Source: Roseivirga sp. (GTDB lineage Bacteria; Bacteroidota; Bacteroidia; Cytophagales; Cyclobacteriaceae). Taken from it: a stretch of DNA of 64,000 bases. The position numbers and the translations under genes were made by a program. The first letter of the stretch is position 1, and each line of letters begins with the position of its first letter. The stretch spans positions 186,001-250,000 of the forward strand of contig JAAWWF010000016.1 of NCBI GenBank assembly GCA_021404565.1, written 5' to 3'. Below are positions 59,064 to 64,000 of this stretch, in pieces. The notes beneath the pieces are model-generated. The model worked only from the letters and a program-made list of their open reading frames with translations, did not search any database and was not told the DNA's origin.

Positions 59064-62000
59064 CGATCAAAACGCATTTATTGTTTTTGATGTCCTCCTC
59101 TACCTGCTTAAACTTAACGTCTTTTCTGACCGTTCCGTCTGTGTACTGAACATTTACCCGATCATTTCTTCCATGAATCTTTTCAGACTTCACAGGAGAT
59201 ATCTTTTCTACCGGTGGACGGTTACGAGTATCTTGTCTGGAAGCCAATGCCGATTTACTTTCTTCCTTGCTCTCATTATAAGATTCCGCCCTTCTGCTCC
59301 TGGCTTCCTGTACATCATTGGGATCTCCCGTAGGAATTCCCGCTTTCACAAGGAAGGAGGTAGTCTCTTCGTTCACCTTCGACAGGAAGGTTTTGAAAAG
59401 CTCAAAAGCCTCAAATTTATAGATCAACAAGGGATCCTTCTGCTCATAAGAGGCATTTTGCACTGATTGCTTCAGGTCATCCATGTCTCTCAGGTGCTCT
59501 TTCCAGGTCAGGTCAATAATGCCCAGTGTAATGGCTTTCTCCATCACCTTGATCAGCTCAGCATTTTCGGTTTCAACCGTCTTTTCGAGGTTAACCGGTA
59601 CGTTAATCTGACGCTTACCATCCGTAAAAGGGATCAGTACATTCTTGTAAGTTCCACCCTTCTCTTTTTTAACATCTTTTACCCATGGTAAAAGGCGTGC
59701 TGCTATGGCCTTGTTCTTTGTCTGATAAGCTCCGTATGTCTCCTCATAGAGGTCATTCGTCAGGGTATTGATATCTGACTTGGTAAAACCTTCAAGGTCT
59801 ATACTGGTATCAATCCCTAAGGTACCTATACTACTCAGCTTAAAGCCGTCAAAGTCCTCTGACCCTTTTGTGTTATTGACAATATCTTCACAGGTATCAT
59901 AAATCATACTCATGATATCAAGCTGAAGCCTTTCACCCATCAGGGCGTTTTTCCTACGCTCATAAATCACGGTACGTTGCTGATTCATTACGTCATCGTA
60001 TTCCAACAGCCTCTTTCTGGTACCGAAGTTATTCTCTTCTACCTTTCTCTGAGCTCTTTCAATGGACTTGGTAATCATGGAGTGTTGAATCATCTCGCCC
60101 TCTTTAAGTCCCATTCGGTCCATCAGCTTGGCTACACGATCTGAACCGAAAAGACGCATCAGGTTGTCTTCCAGCGATACGAAGAATTGTGAAGAACCGG
60201 GATCTCCCTGCCTACCGGCACGACCTCTCAGCTGCCTGTCAACCCTTCTTGATTCATGACGCTCTGTACCAATAATCGCCAGGCCACCTGCTTCTTTCGA
60301 CTCGGGTGCCAGCTTAATATCCGTACCTCTACCTGCCATGTTGGTGGCTATGGTCACTGTTCCGGGCTTACCCGCCTCGGCTACTACATCTGCTTCACGG
60401 GCGTGCTGCTTGGCATTCAATACCTGGTGCTTGATCTTTTTGAGACTAAGCATCCGGCTCAATACCTCAGAAATTTCTACAGAAGTAGTACCCACCAGCA
60501 CTGGTCGGCCTTGTGATGTGAGCTCCATGACCTCGTCTACCACCGCATTGAATTTCTCGCGAACGGTCTTGTAAACCATATCCTGCCTGTCATCTCTCTG
60601 GATGGGGCGGTTGGTAGGTATTACTACGGTATCGAGTTTGTAAATCTCCCAGAACTCACCGGCTTCTGTTTCGGCCGTACCCGTCATACCAGCCAGTTTG
60701 TGGTACATACGGAAGTAGTTCTGGAGGGTAATGGTGGCGTATGTCTGAGTAGCATCTTCTACCGTTACATTTTCCTTCGCCTCTATCGCCTGGTGCAGAC
60801 CATCAGAATAGCGTCTGCCATCCATTACACGACCTGTCTGCTCATCTACAATCTTAACCTTGCCATCATCGAGGATATACTCCGTATCTTTTTCAAACAT
60901 GGTATACGCCTTCAATAGCTGGTTTACGGTGTGGATTCTCTGACCTTTAACAGTATAGTTCTTGATCGCTTCATCCTTCATTTTGAGCTTTTCTTCGTCA
61001 GACATTTCCGTGTCCTTCTCAAGCTCTGCCACCACAGCCCCAATGTCAGTCATAATAAAGAACTCAGGGTCATCACCTTCTCCCGTAATCAGCTCTGTAC
61101 CTTTCTCTGTGAGATTTACCGCATTTGTTTTCTCATCGATGGTAAAATAGAGGGGTTCATCTGCCTTAGGCATGTTCTTTTGGTTGTCCTGCAGATAGAA
61201 GTTCTCTGTTTTCTGCATGATCAGCTTTATACCGGTCTCACTCAGGTATTTAATCAATGGCTTATACTTTGGCAAGCCTCTGAAGGCCCTGAACAAGGCC
61301 ACTCCACCTTCGTCTTCATTACCCGCTGCTATCAGCTTTTTAGCTTCATTCAGGTATTGAGAGCACTGTTTTCTTTGCGCATCTACCAATTTCAGAATCC
61401 TAGGTTTCAATTCATGAAACTCATGTTCGTCTCCTTTGGGAATTGGTCCTGAAATGATCAGCGGAGTTCTTGCCTCATCAATCAACACAGAATCCACCTC
61501 ATCTACCATGGCAAAATGGTGCTTGCCCTGTACCAGCTCACTTTCCTCACGAGACATATTATCTCTCAGGTAATCAAAGCCGAACTCATTGTTGGTACCA
61601 TAAATAATATCACCACGATAGGCTGTTCTTCTCTCTTCAGAGTTAGGCTGGTATTTATCAATACAGTCTATTGTCAAACCGTGAAACTGGAAAATTGGAG
61701 CCATCCATTCTGAATCCCTTTTTGCCAGGTAGTCATTCACGGTTACTACATGTACTCCACGACCCGCCAGGGCATTGAGATAGGCCGGCAAAGTTGCCAC
61801 CAGGGTTTTACCCTCACCTGTGGCCATCTCTGAGATTTTACCCATATGCAGATTAATACCACCTACCAGCTGTACATCATAGTGCAGCATCTCCCAGGTC
61901 ACTTCAACTCCGGCCGCCAGCCATTTATGATGCCAGGTAGCACGGTCTCCATGAATTTCTACATGGGCACCTTTGGCCGCAATTTGTTTATCCATGATGG

Positions 62001-62409
62001 TGGCGTCCACCTCCATCTTATGATTTTCTTTAAACCTTCGGGCTGTTTCTTTTACCACAGCAAAGGCCTCGGGCATTACCTTAAGCAATACCACTTCCAG
62101 CTCTTCGTTGCGGGTTTCTTCCAGCTTATCTATCTGATCAAAAACACTCTCTTTATCGTGAAGATCCATGTCAGGATTATCTTCAACACTTTTATGTAGC
62201 TCGGCCAGCTGATCATCCACTGCCTTAAGTTCTGTGGCTATCTGATCTCTGATTTCCTGTGTTTTTCCGCGTAGGGCATCATCGCTAATTCCTGCCAACC
62301 CATCATAAACCTGATTGATTTGCTGTACATAAGGCATTACTTCCTTGATGTCGCGATCAGATTTGCTCCCGAATAGCCTTGATAAACCTTTAGTAAATAA
62401 ATTCGACAT
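59056..62409 (-). CDS. secA: SecA preprotein translocase ATPase
   Basis: Motor of Sec-dependent export. Walker A is MATGEGKTLVATLPAYLNAL near 195-214, with DEAD-type MVDEVDSVLIDEARTPLIISG, GRAGRQGDPGSSQFF and MAGRGTDIKLA (residues roughly 690). The protein has 1117 residues, more than 200 longer than E. coli SecA, with the added length typical of Bacteroidetes. The C-terminal zinc-binding cysteine motif (CxCxSGxKxKxCHG) is absent; the protein ends FKQVEEDIKNNKCVLIDE. SecB-independent or other targeting is therefore likely. First gene of a three-gene unit with the SPOR-like lipoprotein and M20D enzyme. Confidence 0.98.
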   Translation of the reverse strand: MSNLFTKGLSRLFGSKSDRDIKEVMPYVQQINQVYDGLAGISDDALRGKTQEIRDQIATELKAVDDQLAELHKSVEDNPDMDLHDKESVFDQIDKLEETRNEELEVVLLKVMPEAFAVVKETARRFKENHKMEVDATIMDKQIAAKGAHVEIHGDRATWHHKWLAAGVEVTWEMLHYDVQLVGGINLHMGKISEMATGEGKTLVATLPAYLNALAGRGVHVVTVNDYLAKRDSEWMAPIFQFHGLTIDCIDKYQPNSEERRTAYRGDIIYGTNNEFGFDYLRDNMSREESELVQGKHHFAMVDEVDSVLIDEARTPLIISGPIPKGDEHEFHELKPRILKLVDAQRKQCSQYLNEAKKLIAAGNEDEGGVALFRAFRGLPKYKPLIKYLSETGIKLIMQKTENFYLQDNQKNMPKADEPLYFTIDEKTNAVNLTEKGTELITGEGDDPEFFIMTDIGAVVAELEKDTEMSDEEKLKMKDEAIKNYTVKGQRIHTVNQLLKAYTMFEKDTEYILDDGKVKIVDEQTGRVMDGRRYSDGLHQAIEAKENVTVEDATQTYATITLQNYFRMYHKLAGMTGTAETEAGEFWEIYKLDTVVIPTNRPIQRDDRQDMVYKTVREKFNAVVDEVMELTSQGRPVLVGTTSVEISEVLSRMLSLKKIKHQVLNAKQHAREADVVAEAGKPGTVTIATNMAGRGTDIKLAPESKEAGGLAIIGTERHESRRVDRQLRGRAGRQGDPGSSQFFVSLEDNLMRLFGSDRVAKLMDRMGLKEGEMIQHSMITKSIERAQRKVEENNFGTRKRLLEYDDVMNQQRTVIYERRKNALMGERLQLDIMSMIYDTCEDIVNNTKGSEDFDGFKLSSIGTLGIDTSIDLEGFTKSDINTLTNDLYEETYGAYQTKNKAIAARLLPWVKDVKKEKGGTYKNVLIPFTDGKRQINVPVNLEKTVETENAELIKVMEKAITLGIIDLTWKEHLRDMDDLKQSVQNASYEQKDPLLIYKFEAFELFKTFLSKVNEETTSFLVKAGIPTGDPNDVQEARSRRAESYNESKEESKSALASRQDTRNRPPVEKISPVKSEKIHGRNDRVNVQYTDGTVRKDVKFKQVEEDIKNNKCVLIDE

Positions 62410-62513
62410 ACTTTTTACTTAATATCGTCTAAAGTTAATTTCTTGACCTATAATAAAGAACCCGCAGGCTCAATAATCTTTCAAATAATAAAAAACCTCC
62501 CTGTAACTGACAC

Positions 62514-63287
62514 TTAGACTGTTACTGTACCTTCAAAAACCATTTTTGCCGGCCCGATCAGGTATATATTTTTAAAGGTGTTCCCCTCTTGCTCGAATGC
62601 CACTTGTAACCGCCCCCCCATAGCCTCCAGGGTTACAGGACTCGCAGCTCCTTTTAAGCCAAGAGACAGGGCTGCCGCAGCACAACCAGTACCACAGGAA
62701 AGCGTCTCACCTTCCACACCTCTTTCATACGTTCTTATGGCTACATGATTATCATCAATCTGCTCCACAAAATTGACGTTGATTCCCTCTGCCTTGTAGG
62801 TTTCTGAATACCGGATGCTACGCCCCGTTTCTATGGGATCTACCTCCTGAACGCTTGATACATACCTGATGTAATGTGGTGAACCTGTATCGATGACAAA
62901 GTCCTTTTCGTATTCCTGAAAGTCATTCACATCATGCATCAACAGGTGTACCTGATCGTTTTTAATTTCTGCCTCATGGATACCATCAATGGCAAGAAAG
63001 CGGGTTTTCTCCGCTATAATGCCAAGGCTGTGGGCAAACATCACCGCACAACGACTACCATTACCACAAAGACTCTGACTACCATCAGGATTGAAATAGA
63101 CCATCTCAAAATCCGAGTCAGTATCATTTCCAATAAGAATCACCCCGTCCGCACCGATACCGAATTTGCGATCACAAAGCTTCTCCACGGTTTTCAGGTC
63201 GTTTCGGTCAAACACACTGTTACGATTGTCGATCATAACAAAGTCATTACCGGTACCCTGATATTTTTGAAATTGTATTTGAGGCAT
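62514..63287 (-). CDS. dapF: Diaminopimelate epimerase
   Basis: Converts LL- to meso-diaminopimelate for lysine and peptidoglycan. The active-site cysteines are in SLCGNGSRCAVMFAHSL and LSCGTGCAAAALSLG. Preferred start is the ATG at 63287 (MPQIQFQKYQGTGNDFVM), which matches family N-termini; the ATG at 63332 would add 15 residues. Result is 257 residues. Located between secA and the rplS terminator. Confidence 0.97.
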   Translation of the reverse strand: MPQIQFQKYQGTGNDFVMIDNRNSVFDRNDLKTVEKLCDRKFGIGADGVILIGNDTDSDFEMVYFNPDGSQSLCGNGSRCAVMFAHSLGIIAEKTRFLAIDGIHEAEIKNDQVHLLMHDVNDFQEYEKDFVIDTGSPHYIRYVSSVQEVDPIETGRSIRYSETYKAEGINVNFVEQIDDNHVAIRTYERGVEGETLSCGTGCAAAALSLGLKGAASPVTLEAMGGRLQVAFEQEGNTFKNIYLIGPAKMVFEGTVTV

Positions 63288-63444
63288 TGTATAAATTTCA
63301 CTCTCCGATGCAATAAACGAGCCTTTTGCCAAAGTGTGACATATTGGCTCAATTATATCAAGTCAAACAGAATGAGACCCGACTGAATGACATTTCTTTT
63401 AATAAAGAAGGCTACCAAAAACTCGTGAATAACCTTAAGGGCAT

Positions 63445-63471
63445 AAAAAAACCTCCCGGAGGGAGGTTTTT
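63445..63471 (-). terminator. Terminator of rplS
   Basis: ACCTCCC (63451-63457), loop GGA, GGGAGGT (63461-63467), with six U after the stem on the minus strand (63450-63445); 23 bases downstream of rplS. Confidence 0.9.
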
Positions 63472-63493
63472 ACTAATGCTTTTTCGATTTGAC

Positions 63494-63853
63494 TTACTTA
63501 GTCAATCTTTCTTTGATTCTTGCAGCCTTACCTTGTCTTCCTCTCAGGTAGTAGAGTTTCGCTCTTCTTACCTTACCTCTTCTCAAGACTTCAATCTTAT
63601 CGAGATTAGGAGACAACAGCGGGAAGATTCTTTCTACTGCAATACCACCAGAAATTTTTCTAACGGTGAAAGTCTCTCCATTTGAACCAGAATTCTTTCT
63701 CTGAAGAACAGTACCCTGATATTGCTGGATTCTTTCTTTACTACCCTCTTTTATCTTCACGTGAACGTTCACGGTATCGCCTGGGCCGAACTCTGGAAGA
63801 GCCGCTCTTTTGGCATTATCTTCCGCTTCTATCAATTTGATTAAATCGCTCAT
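63494..63853 (-). CDS. rplS: 50S ribosomal protein L19
   Basis: 119 residues, a full L19: [29 protein letters not shown] then [47 protein letters not shown]. Located at the 30S-50S interface. trmD lies upstream on the same strand in the usual order, but rplS also has its own promoter. Confidence 0.99.
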   Translation of the reverse strand: MSDLIKLIEAEDNAKRAALPEFGPGDTVNVHVKIKEGSKERIQQYQGTVLQRKNSGSNGETFTVRKISGGIAVERIFPLLSPNLDKIEVLRRGKVRRAKLYYLRGRQGKAARIKERLTK

Positions 63854-63870
63854 GATTCTAAATTAAATTC

Positions 63871-63898
63871 CCGTTCTTCAAAACGGACTGCAAATATA
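63871..63898 (-). promoter_or_regulatory. Promoter and leader hairpin of rplS
   Basis: Minus-strand TATATTTG (plus CAAATATA, 63891-63898) is an exact -7 box; the -33 position reads CTT. A small hairpin CCGTT/AACGG in the leader (63871-63886) might serve autoregulation by L19, but it is short. Confidence 0.55.
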
Positions 63899-63939
63899 GG
63901 GATTATCTTTTTTAATAAAGCCCCAAGCTGAAATATTTT

Positions 63940-64000
63940 TCACTCTTTCCAGAGGTTTGGTCTTCGGGCTTTGGTTCTCTCCACAGCCTGATCATATCGC
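63940..64000 (-). CDS. trmD: tRNA (guanine-N1)-methyltransferase, last 19 codons
   Basis: The extreme 3' end of the window encodes on the minus strand RYDQAVERTKARRPNLWKE followed by TGA (63942-63940). This is the conserved C-terminus of TrmD, which methylates G37 of tRNAs, and the trmD-rplS order is standard. The gene continues beyond the window. Confidence 0.9.
   Translation of the reverse strand, partial: RYDQAVERTKARRPNLWKE

Noticed and set aside
63326-63685. Plus-strand ORF opposite rplS starting MPKCDILAQLYQ
   Set aside because: It runs through the rplS terminator and antisense to rplS, whose identity is certain; no resemblance to any protein.

Overview
The window looks like chromosome from a Bacteroidota of the order Cytophagales, probably a free-living, possibly marine, relative of Fulvivirga, Roseivirga or Marivirga; genus is a guess. 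Evidence: an arginine operon with the Bacteroidetes-type carbamoyltransferase for acylated ornithine, a DUF4270 lipoprotein, a half-length glycogen-synthase-like protein next to glmS, a TonB receptor with an N-terminal carboxypeptidase-regulatory-like domain, a bacterial PcrB/GGGPS, a long SecA without the zinc tail, a membrane-anchored LytTR regulator, and repeated TAnnTTTG boxes typical of Bacteroidetes sigma factor promoters. No rRNA, tRNA, CRISPR array, intact insertion sequence or prophage was seen.

Layout. 1-1.1 kb: 3' part of a lipocalin-like repeat protein. 1.1-10.5 kb: a nine-gene minus-strand arginine operon (GNAT, argG, argC, proC, argD, argF', argB, argE, argH), tightly overlapped except where three different repeat elements sit in the gaps; a promoter and a 27-codon leader ORF precede it. 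10.5-14.7 kb: TPR protein, Tat-exported tyrosinase, a frameshifted glyoxalase-fold pseudogene, a small lipoprotein and a membrane protein. 14.9-20.7 kb: TonB receptor divergent from a secreted M14 carboxypeptidase. 20.8-24.0 kb: conserved hypothetical, acylphosphatase-deoC-LYS1-like cluster, DUF1579-like secreted protein. 24.1-31.1 kb: an unusual lipoprotein fusing an alpha/beta hydrolase to a seven-repeat LanC-like barrel, its neighbouring LytTR regulator, then a GH63 glycosylglycerate hydrolase, Na+ symporter and glycerate kinase operon that reads as a compatible-solute catabolic pathway.

31.2-39.3 kb: two tandem paralogous membrane proteins of unknown family, a WYL-regulator/ABM/GyrI/RibD-like module, an ICMT-like methyltransferase and an archaeal-type GH13 alpha-amylase lipoprotein behind a perfect LacI-type palindrome. 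39.3-46.2 kb: gltX, ridA, a degenerate 3-hydroxyacyl-CoA dehydrogenase, glmS, DUF4270 and half glycogen synthase. 46.4-49.8 kb: panC, panD, a flippase-like membrane protein, the heptose-phosphate adenylyltransferase and a YugP-like protease. 49.9-57.3 kb: acyl-CoA dehydrogenase, an AraC regulator, a pcrB operon with two small membrane proteins and a Na/Pi symporter, and a divergent second Na/Pi cotransporter with a PhoU-like tail. 57.3-64 kb: M20 amidohydrolase, SPOR-like lipoprotein, secA, dapF, rplS and the last codons of trmD.

Most of the window is housekeeping. The items most worth following are the leader ORF in front of the arg operon, the GNAT as candidate first arginine enzyme, the glycosylglycerate operon with a hairpin at its transcript start, and the hydrolase/LanC fusion next to its membrane regulator.
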